Shown here piece by piece: positions 9,905 to 21,900 of a stretch of DNA of 64,000 nucleotides. A program made the position numbers and the translations under genes. Positions within the stretch are counted from its first letter, which is position 1; every line of letters starts with the position of its first letter. A model generated the notes under the pieces. It made no database searches, was not told the origin of the DNA, and saw nothing but the letters and a program-made list of their open reading frames with translations. Origin of the DNA: Dendrobium chrysotoxum (lineage: Eukaryota > Streptophyta > Magnoliopsida > Asparagales > Orchidaceae); assembly GCA_019925795.1 (NCBI GenBank), contig CM034311.1:15568926-15632925 (forward strand). Direction: 5' to 3'.

Positions 9905-12900
9905 CTATTAGCCAATAAAATGATATCAGTATATCCCAAATCTGGTAAGCTACTTTTAAATAAACTGCAGGTTACACAAAAAATTGATTTTAACAGTGAG
10001 GAAGCTAACCTGCAGCCCCATAGCCCTGTCTCCTTCAATGCTTTTAAAATCATTAACAATTGCAATCCCCAGCTACTAAGTGAAATGTTAGAGATTTAGC
10101 AACAGTTAGTTTCTTAAATGATATAAATTAAGCTAGCTGTGAGCACCATACCCCAGCAATGCTGTACAAGAGAGTAAGCACAACAATGTCGGGAGTAAGA
10201 GTTCCAAACAGTGCCTGACCAGCCCACCTATTAAGTGAACAGTTGCAATCACAAGACAGGAAAATTATATCAAGAATAACTTCCACAATTCAAGCTTAAA
10301 ACAGAAAAATAAATGTACTAGATAAGTTATAGGATTATTCATTATACCATGGTAGAGCAATGTAGCTTGCCCCCAAAGCAAAATTGCCAATCCATCCATT
10401 TTGCTTGAGCTACAAGATAAATTGTGGCCAGGACAGAACAGAAAATGTTGCAAAGTTTGTTCAGCCTTTGCAAAGCTTTACAATATAAAGTGATGAGATA
10501 TAAGATTAATAGTTTACATCTAAAGGGATTAAAGTGCTTCAACCTTTAACGGGGGAGCAGAATATATGTATGAAACAAAGGATCCACCCAAAGCTAGATA
10601 AAATATAACTGGAAACCTGTGCCCTGCCTAACAATGGGAAAGACGAGACTGCCAAGGTGTGAGGTTTTGCATTGATAATTCGAACATATTCATATTTAAA
10701 TCTTGAATGGCTCACCCACACATCTAACAGACCAGCCAAGCCAATGCCTCCTAGTAGCAGCAACCAAATCTGAGTTATAACCTAAACAAATGTAGTTTTT
10801 AAGTTTTCCAAATGATAATCAACCCAAGAAAACTCTAGCATATAGTCACAAAAAAAGGAAGAAGTAACTGCCAAAAGTGTGATAAAGTTGATGCAATAAT
10901 TTCAAGGAAGACCTATGAAGAAAGTATTAATTGTATGAAACATCTAGTATGACAAACAAGTACTTGAAAGCTCAATTGAAACCTGTCTGTGCTGAAATTC
11001 TTGAGTCTGTTGTAATCCTACAAATAGGATTAGCATTTAAGCCAACTGACTAGACCAAGCTTGCATTCCAAAGAACAGGAAACCAGAGTAGAATAAACAT
11101 AAATTTCAAAAGAAATCCTTGAAAGAATATTAGAGGGCTATGATTCACCGACACTTCTCCTGAAAGAGACGTGCAGTGTACGACACGACACGCGTCCTAC
11201 ACACCTCCGACACATGTCGAACACGCCGAAAATGTGTCCGATTAAAAAATATTAAATACAAATTGGACACACGTGTCCGACACGCGTCATAAATATTTTA
11301 TGAATTTTTTTAAAAATATAATATTGTATTTAAAATTTTTATTTATTTAAATAATAAAAAATAAATTTCTTATTTCTTCTTCACAACACCAAATCAATCG
11401 CTCGTACTCAATTCCCCATTCATCGAATATTCTCATTTCATTTCTCCGTAACAGCTTGCGACTTCGATTTCACACAATGCCCAATGTCATCTCAACATCG
11501 ATGTTTGATGCTGTTATGACATAGACATTCAAAACCATCTCAACATCAAAGTCTAACACTATCTTGACATTGATGCTTGGCATTAACAATTTCTAAACCC
11601 ACAACTTGATAGCTCATCCTTGTCTGATGTCGTCTTAATATCGATGACCAACGCCCGCTCAACATCAATGACAAACGCTCACTCGACATTGATGCACGAA
11701 TGCACAATACTTCTTCATAACATCAATACTTGACTTTTGACAGCATTGTCGTCTTCTTTCTCTATATCTGAGATACGACATCAACGCCCTACCCTCGACA
11801 TCCTAAAATTAATCATTTTAAACATAAATTCTAGTTAAATGACTTATTATTTTCAAATTATTTTTAATATTATACTTATTCAATTTCTATACGCTATTCT
11901 AAAATATAAAAATTATATACCGTGTCCAACCCGTGTTCGTGTCTTATATTTTCAAAAATTGTCGTGTCCGTGTCACGTTGTATCTGTGTCGATGTATCCA
12001 TGTCTATGCATCAAGTTAGAGGGGTATATGAAGAGTTAGACTTTCATAGATAACAGTGAATATCAGACCAGGGGTTTTGATCATTCTTGTAATGTATTCG
12101 TAATTAAAAAAACTGAACCATATATAATAAAAATTAGAAAGCCAAGTCGAATTCTGTCTCCATGCTTGGATAGGAACAACAAAGATTTCTTCTTTTGAAA
12201 TAGAGAACTTGCTCCTGAAGCTCTTTCAGTCACAAATATTTCTATTCAGAGAAGTTAGAAAGTAAAAATTGGCATATCTTTCAGTCTTCCACTAGAATGA
12301 CTATTTTTTCTTATTTAAAACATCTCGAGAAAAAGATTTTCATATTAATAAGGCAGGCCACTTTAATATTATTGTTAATACAAAAAAAACAGAAATAGCT
12401 TTCAAACTGTAAAAGGAAAGAAATAAAAAAGCTAAGTTGCCACGGAAAATCACTTTTGTTAAAGATATGTTCACATTTTCTGTAAACATGACATGTGGTG
12501 CGTTATTATTCTTTCGTATTTATTACAAATGTATCAAAACCATTTTTAAATTCCCTTACTTTTTAGCTTCAAGTCCATCGGCTATTTGCAGGAAAGAGTA
12601 CCACATACACTTGTGAAATACCATGTCCATTACCCAGTTTAAATTAAGCACACAAAAAAATTTTAAAAATGACCATAGTGATGAAAATAGTCTGATACAT
12701 TAATATCCCACACAAAAAGATAGGGCTAAAATTTTCTCTAGATCTTTGACTAGGCTTTGAATAAGATCATGCTATATCCTGTGCTAAATGATAAACTTCA
12801 ATAATAGCCAGATTGAAACAGGAAACCTACAGCCAATGCACTGTTTTCCGAGCAACATCGTTAACAACATTACTACAAGAAAGATTTACAAACCTCATTC

Positions 12901-15900
12901 TCAGATATCGCTCCTGAAGGAATGGGGCGATAAGGCTCATTGATAGCATCAATTTCACGATCATACCAATCATTTAGCGTCTAAAAGGATGTCAAGAGTT
13001 AGTACGAACAGAATGAACCAAAAAAACAGAACTAAACAAATAAAAAAGCTAAGGCCATTTTGAAGTTGATTCAATGGCGTTCTTGATTTTGAAATATTGC
13101 CAATGATTTTTAGAAGAGGATGCTAGCTCAGTCCTTATTTTCTGAATGAACCCATCAATTGTAAACCAAATATGTAAAAAGAGAAAGAAAAAGTAGCAAA
13201 TATGCACACCCCCATACTTTTTGGGGGCCCACCTAAAAATAGGTTCGAAACTCTTGGGATAAATGCAAAACTTATATTAACACTGAGAGTGCAAAAAAGG
13301 CACAACTACAAATTTTTTTTACAGTTTCATCCAATTGATGACTATATCATGTTGTTGTTACTGTAGATTTTATTATTGATTGTTGAGAATTAAAACCCAA
13401 ATTTCTTAGATATATAAGATGACACTCACTTTATAAAGACAAAGTAAAGTATCTAGAAAAATACAATCAAATTTCCAAAACAGCCTTTATAAAATAATTA
13501 TAACCCCTAGATAAGTCGGCCCGCAATTAAGTCTACAAATAGTGTTTTCCTCAAAAGAAAAAAAAAGTAGACTTCACAACTTAATAGTAACCACCATCAC
13601 CAACATGTTGTTACAACCTTAAGCTCGTGGCTATGGAGTTAGACAATAGGTGAATGTCTTGCACCCTTTGCTAGTCCAAAAGAGAGAAGCCAGAATGTTG
13701 TGAAAATGTTTGATGCACATTGTGTGTGTGTATGATGTGCATGGTTGTAATGACTTGGAAAGGTGATGAGTGATAGGCGCGTGCAAAGTATTGCAAACAT
13801 ACTTTGCACATCAGTTGTGCGTGAGCTAGGAACGTGCCAAGCTATATCTACAAGTGCAGACAGCACATGCACTTAGAGTACTAAGCTAAATCTACATGTG
13901 CATGCAGCAATGCGATCAATGGGATGGATGCACGCAAATAGCTTAGTAGAGAGAGCAAGGAGAATTGAAAATAAGCTAAATTTATCTAAGCACAGTTGGG
14001 AGCAGCAGCAAATAGGTAAAAGAAAAACGTTTGAAAGGATGATTAATTTAGAAATAAGAAGCTTAAATTTGTAATAAGCAAAAGCCATTTCATCTTGAGA
14101 AACCTCTTAGTGATCAATATGGAAAGAGACATATTGCTCAGTGTTTAATGGGTTCTGGAAAGTGTTATAGATGTGGTGAACTGGATCATCGTAAGTGGAC
14201 TGCACTCTGGAGAAAAGAAACAATGATAGGCCACAGGGATATCAGGAACAGGGACAATAGAGGTGAAATTTGGAGCGTAGTCTGCGGCGTGACACTGATG
14301 TTTCTCAAAATCAATTTGGATTCATGCTGGGTAGGTCTACTATGAAAGCCATACATTTATTGAGAGGTTTGATGGAGAAATATAGAGAGAATATGGAGGA
14401 TTTACATATGATATTTATTGATTTAGAGAAAGCATATATAAAGTTCCAAGAGAACTGCTTTGGAGTGTTTTTGAAAAGAAAGGAGTTAATAATGCTTATA
14501 TTCAAGTCATTAAAGATATGTATGCAGGAGCTATTACTTGTGTTCAAACACAAGGTAGTTTGACCAACTATTTTCCTATTTCGGTTGGATTACATCAAGG
14601 ATCAGCCTTGAGCCCATATCTTTTTGCTTTAGTCATGGATGTTCTCACTAGACATTTGCAAGAGGATGTACCTTGGTGTATGCTTTTTGCTGATGATATT
14701 CTTCTTATTGATAAGACTAGAGAGAGAATTGAAGGTAAGCTTGAATTATGGAGGTCAACCTTAGAGTATGAAGGTTTTCGTTTGAGTAGAGCTAAAACCG
14801 AATATATGGAATGTAATTTTAGTAGTAATAGATCTAGTAAGGGGATTGTGACATTGGGCGATCAAGTCATTAATAAGAGTACACGTTTTAGATATCTTGG
14901 ATCTATTGTTCAGAATGATGGTGAAATAGATGGGGATATTATCAGAAGAATTCAAGTTGGATGGTTGAAGTGGAGGAATGCATCGGGCTTGTTGTGTGAA
15001 AGAAAAGTCCCCCTCAAACTTAAGGGAAAATCCTATAAGATTGTGGTGAGACCTGCAATGCTTTATGGTGTCAAATGTTGGCCATTAAAAAAGAAGTATA
15101 ATACTAAGTTAAGTGTTACAGAGATGGGGATGCTTAGGTGGATGATATTGCAAATCTGAATTCAAACATTATAATTTTGATGATAACAAACATTCATGTT
15201 TCTCTACTGTTACTACTGCACATCTGTTTTAGTTGTCATGCCTACTAACTTTTTAGGTCCACAAGGTCAATTGCAATTCAAGCCAACTCAAGTTTGGGAA
15301 GCTTAGGACTGAGTCAGTCTGTAAGTTTAATTCTAATATTTTTTACCTTTTCTTGAGTCAAATATAATAAGGTGGATCCTGATGCTAAGTAACCTTGCAC
15401 ACACACACTCAGGGGAGAAATTTGGTGAGTTTGAGAGTTCTTCTGTTTTTGATCATATCGTACAGAGCGATCCAAAATCGTCCTGGACGATCAGTTAAAA
15501 ACAGAAACTCTAATTAGGACATCTGGGTTAAGCAAATTTGATTAGGCAGATCGTCTTCGACGATCCTCCCATTGTCCAGGTCCTCCCATCGTCATGGACA
15601 ATATGTTTAAATTCAGAAATCAGCCACCAATCACATTTTAGGCAATATTTTATTTTGTATATTTTGAACTAATCATACAGGATGATATTGATCGTCCTGG
15701 ATGATGCATTACAATCATGCCTAAAATAATCCCTTGATTAGGAGACTAATTATGGTTAAATTGATCAATCACATCGTACAGGACGATCGACATGATCATC
15801 CCGGACGATCTTTTATATTTCGTGGGACGATCACCAATCGTCCCGGACGAAAATCATGATTTTCTTTTGATCGTCCAGGATATCATCCTAGACTTCTCGA

Positions 15901-18900
15901 ACAATTGGCCGGACGATTTGTTGATTGCCACTCAAATTGAACTAATTGTCCCGGACGATCGTGGAATAGTCTTGGACGATATGTTGAAATTAATTCTCTG
16001 ATTGTCTACACAATGAAAATCGTTCTGGCTAAAAGACTATTTTTGTACTGATCGTATAGGACAATCGATAGATCGTCCGGGACGATCTTTGACGGCAAGT
16101 TGAAATTTATGGCACTTTTTGAGGCTTTCTATTTAAGCTCTTCTATCTGATGTTGAAAAATCTTTTGCTGCTTTCCTGTCTAAAGAGAGCTTAGAGGAGA
16201 GGGAGAGTTTGGGAGAGAGAGAGAGGATCTTGTGAGGGGGAGTTTATGAGGGGTTTCACAAAGGTTGCTCCAAGCAAGGATTCGATCGTCTTCTTCCTTC
16301 TTCTTCCTTTGTTCCTCGGAGGCTCTGGGTAGACGATCATCAGCATCAGATCTAGGTTCTCTGCCTACTCCAGGAGGGAGTAAAAGGATTGTCAGGTTCT
16401 CTGCCTACTCCAGGAGGAAGTAAAAGGATTCTGAATTCTCTGCCTACTCTAGAAGGGAGTAAAAGGATTCCAGGTTCTCTGCCTTCACCAGGAGGGTGAA
16501 AAAGGATTCAAGGTTCTCTGCCTCACCTGTCACGACCCGGCCCGGATACTCGAATTAACGAGGCGGGAACTAAGGTCAGACGGTAGGATCTAAACAATTC
16601 ATAAGTATAAGAATATAAAAACAGTAAATCTCCTTAATCAGCGGAAGAGCCACTAACTAAAATTCTTTAAATACTATCACATTTGTTTCAGATCACACTT
16701 TACCTGTTTTCAGATGCATGTCGTCTTCTATAGACGAACTCTTCTCTTTCTCCCATTTTCTAATTCTGAAGACTTACCTGAAACATTTAAATTCATTGTT
16801 TGAGTTCACTAAGTAAACTCAGTGGGTATCAGTTAAACGAATTTTTATGCATAAAAGACATTACATATTAACTTTACTATTATTGCATTTCTTCATCTCA
16901 TTTGGCATAAAATATAAGTCCTTTCTTTATTTTGTTTCTTTCTTTATATAGACTTTATCATCATTCCTTATAGTTTTTATCTTTTATTCCTTTTCCCATT
17001 TCATTTATACAGGAGCACCGTCAGAATGTACCAGAGGTACAACCATTTCCATTTCCTTTTCCTTATTCCATTACCTTTTCCCTTTCCATTTATCGTGCAC
17101 GGGTACGTTGCTTCCCCAGCCAGTACCATACGGGGGTGACTCCTGAAATTTTCATGCATATCCTTTTTCCTTTTTATCTTTCATCACTTATACTTTTTAT
17201 TTAACATGTAAATCTCATTGTAGCTTGCATTTATAGAAATATGGATTTAATGGTATAGATCATATCATCCTTCTTTCTTTTTTTTTTTTTAGTTATGTGA
17301 ATTCCTTTAATGTCAACATTCAACATTTATTTGTATTTGAGTCATCTCTTATTTTAACATTTAACATGAAAGATCAGAAGATTTACCCACTTTAATCCTT
17401 TCAAATCCTCGATCCTTGGAGCAACCTCAACTTCGAATTTCTTTGTTGAAATTCCTACAACTTTCCTAGAATTATAAACTTTCATCAAAATGTGCTTATA
17501 ATAATCAAATTGAACTAAAATTTGCATAGTGGAAAAATCACTTACAAAAGAAAAAGGGGATTTCTCAAAATCCCTAAATTCTTCTCTTCTCCAAATTTCT
17601 TCCTTCACGCTTACAATTCTCCCTTTTTCCCTTTAGAAATTATCCTTTGCTTTAGAGGAAGTAATCAGATATAATTTATAGAAAATTGTGAAAAGAAAAC
17701 TAACAAACCTTCTTCCCTCTTCTTCTCTATCGTTCCTCTCTTTTCGTTGAAATTTCTCTCAAATTAGAACTTCTTTAACGGTAGGAACGAAAAGGAATGA
17801 TTAATTTTTATCCTTGAAGCCAATCCCTTGCTAAAATTGGAAAAACGAAACTTACCTCGCTCTCCCGCACGAAGCCCTTCGTCCGCCCGTCGTTCTGTTC
17901 GCGATTACCGACCCTGTTAGGGTCGCGACGTCTAAATAGGGCTGGCCGGTTCGGTTGAACCGGCCCAGCCAAACCGGATATCACAATCTCCCTCTCTTAT
18001 AAAAATTTCGTCCTCGAAATTAAATCAAGTAAAGAAACATACCTTAGTTAAAAAGATGAGGATATTGACTTCTCATTTCAGCTTCCTTTTCCCAGGTGGC
18101 ATCTCTTTCTGATTCATTTTTCCATAAGACTTTCACAAAAGGTATTGCTCTATTCCTCAACTGTTTCACGTCATATTCCAATATCCTTTCAGGTTCCTCA
18201 ACATATTTCAAATCAGGTTGTAAGTCAATTGATTTGGACTGTATTCTCTTGGATTCATCTGAAACATACTTCCGGAGTACTGATATATGAAACACATTAT
18301 GAATTCCTTGCATATGCCCTGGTAAATCCAATCTGTAAGCCATATTTCCAATCCTCTCTGTGATTTCAAAAGGACCTATAAACCTTGGACTCAATTTTCC
18401 TGTCTTTCCAAATCTTTGCACACCTTTCATTGGGCTAACTTTTAAGAAAACAAATTCTCCCACTTCAAACTCAACTGGCCTGTGCTTTGCATCATAATAC
18501 TTCCGTTGCCTGTCTTGAACTGCCTTTAGTCTGTCTCTGATCAATCTGATTTTTCTAGTAGCCTCATCTACCAATTCAATTCCAATTACCTTTCTTTCAC
18601 CAGTTTCTACCCAACTCAAGGGTGTTCTGCATTTTCTGCCATAAAGAGCCTCATATGGTGCCATTCCAATACTAGATTGGAAACTATTATTATATGCAAA
18701 TTCAATCAATGGTATATGAGTCTCCCAATTTCCTCCAAAATCTAAAACACATAGTCGCATTAAATCCTCCAAAGTCTGAATTGTCCTCTCTGATTGCCCA
18801 TCTGTTTGAGGATGAAATGCTGTGCTGAAAGTCAGTCGTGTGCCCAAAGCTTCCTGAATTTTCTTCCACAATTTAGAAGTGAAACGAGCATCTCTGTCTG

Positions 18901-21900
18901 AAACTATAGATTTTGGAATTCCATGCAATCTCACAATTTCATCAACATATAATTTTGCCAACTTCTCTACTGAATCTGTCTGCCTGATGGGTAAGAAATG
19001 AGCTGATTTAGTTAATCTGTCAATAACAACCCATATTGCATCTCGACTCTGTCTCGACCTGGGTAATCCAATCACAAAGTCCATTGCAATGTCCTCCCAT
19101 TTCCATTCAGGTATTGGTAAAGGTTGTAGTTGACCACTTGGCTTTTGATGTTCTGCTTTAATCATTTGACAGGAAACACATTTTGCTACAAATTCTGCAA
19201 CACTCCTCTTTAGTCCTGGCCACCAAAACAATCCTCTCAATTCCTGATACATCTTTGTACTGCCTGGGTGAATTTCATAATTGGAAAGATGAGCTTCCTG
19301 TAATATCTCTTCTCTTAAGCTTCCAACTTTTGGAATACAGACTCTGCCCTTATACTTTAATAAGCCTTCCTTATCAATTTCAAAGTTCCCTAACTGTCCT
19401 GCTTGTACTTTATTTATGATCTCTTGAAATTTTTCATCTTGAGACAATGAATTGAGCACTCTATTTTTCAAAGTAGATTGGATTATCAACTGATTCAACA
19501 TCATATCTTTAGTATCCTTCTGATTAACCACTGAAAGTTCTAATCTTTCCATATCTTTGATTAATTGTTCCTGCTGAGTAATTAACCAACTTGCATTCCC
19601 AAGAGCTTTTCTGCTAAGTGCATCTGCAACCACATTTGCCTTCCCAGGATGATACTGTATGTCCAAGTCATAATCCTTTATAAGCTCCAGCCACCTTCTT
19701 TGTCTCAGATTTAATTCTTTCTGGTTGAAAATATACTTGAGGCTCTTATGATCTGTGAACACCTCGCATCTAACCCCATATAAGTAATGTCTCCAGATTT
19801 TAAGTGCAAAAACTACAGCTGCCAATTCTAAATCATGAGTGGGGTAGTTCCTTTCATGAATTTTCAGTTGCCTTGAAGCATAAGCCACCACTCTGCCATG
19901 TTGCATCAGTACACATCCAAGTCCCCTTAAGGAAGCATCACAGAAAATTTGAAATCCTTCTGAACCTGATGGAATTGTCAAAATTGGGGCAGTCATTAAG
20001 CAATTCTTTAATTTCTGGAAAGCTTCATCACATTGAACACTCCAATCAAATTTCACTGCTTTCTGGGTTAATCGGGACAATGGCATTGCAATTTGAGAAA
20101 ATCCCTCCACAAATCTCCTGTAATACCCAGCAAGGCCCAGAAAACTCCTCACCTCTGAAACTGTCGTTGGTCTTGGCCAATCTGAAATGGCTTGAACTTT
20201 ATTCTGATCCACTGAAATTCCTTCTCCACTAATCACATGTCCAAGAAAGTTTACACTATTCAACCAAAATTCACACTTTGATAATTTTGCATACAACTTA
20301 TTCTTCTTTAATGTCTGCAACACTGCCTGTAAATGACTAGAATGGCTCTCTTTATCTCTTGAATAGATCAAGATATCATCAATGAACACAATTACAAATA
20401 TGTCCAGAAATGGCTTAAAAATTCTGTTCATTAAATCCATAAATACAGCTGGTGCATTTGTTACTCCAAATGGCATTACCATAAACTCATAGTGGCCATA
20501 TCTGGTTCTGAAAGCTGTCTTTGCTATATCTTCTTCCTTGATCCGTAGCTGATGGTATCCAGATCTCAAATCAATTTTAGAGAAAACTGTAGCTCCCTCC
20601 AGTTGATCAAAAAGATCATCAATTCTGGGCAATGGATATTTATTCTTAACAGTAAGCTTATTCAGTTCTCTGTAATCTATACACATTCTGAAGCTCCCAT
20701 CTTTCTTCTTTACAAACAGCACTGGAGCTCCCCATGGTGAGGAACTTGGCCTGATAAATCCCTTATCTAGCAATTCCTGTAACTGACTTTTCAGCTCCTG
20801 CAACTCTTTAACTGCCATTCTATAAGGTGCCCTTGCTACTGGTTCTGAACCTGGTATCAACTCAATAGTGAAATCTATCTCCCTTTCTGGTGGTAATCCT
20901 GGCAAATCATCCAAAAATACCTCTGGATATTCGTTGATTACAGGTATATCTTTCAATTCTTTAACTTCCTTATTTGTATCCTTTACTTGAGCAAGAAAAC
21001 ACTGACATCCCTTGGATAAAATTTTACATGCTTTCATATAAGTGATTATCATTGATGAAACTCCTCTCTCTCCATAGAATTTCAACTCTCTTTCTCCAGG
21101 CAAATTAAACTTTACAATTTTCTTGTTGCAATCTATAATCACAAAGTGTTTTGATAACCAATCCATTCCCAATATCATATCAAACTCTTGCAATGGCAGA
21201 ACATTTACTGTTGCTTCAAACTCTCTTTCATTTATTTTGAAAGTCACTTGACATACACCATTTACATTCATAATAGATCCATTTGGCATTAAAACTTCCA
21301 AAATTACATTTGTCTCATAAACATTCAGTCCAACTGTTTTAACAAATTCCTCTGAAATGAAGGAGTGTGAAGCTCCCGTATCAAAAAGAATTTGCACAGA
21401 CTTTCCTTGCATCATGATCATACCTATAAAAGTTACAAAAATATATATATATATATAACATAAACATACAATATTCCTTGAACAATACTTTCATAATACA
21501 CATTTATTCATTTTTCATTTCTATCACCTGTAATCACTTCAGGTGATTCCTTAGCATCCTTCTGAGTCAATGCATATACTCTAGGCAGAGTATTCTGTCG
21601 GCTTTGACTTGATCCTGGAGTAGAAGCAGCTGATTCTACTGTTCTTGGTCTTCCAACATTCTTCTGAGATCCAGTATTCATTCTTGACTCTCCTGCTGGT
21701 CTTTGCCCCAAAGTAGGACAATTCTTGGCTATGTGACCTGGTTGATGGCACCAGAAGCAAGTATTTGTACCTGATAAACATTCTCCTTTATGTTGTCTTC
21801 CACACTTGCTGCAACTATTTACACTTGAACTATCACTGCTACTAGACTTTGATTTCTTCCAATTAAACTTTCCAGTTTGTGAAAGAGATTTGCTGCTATG

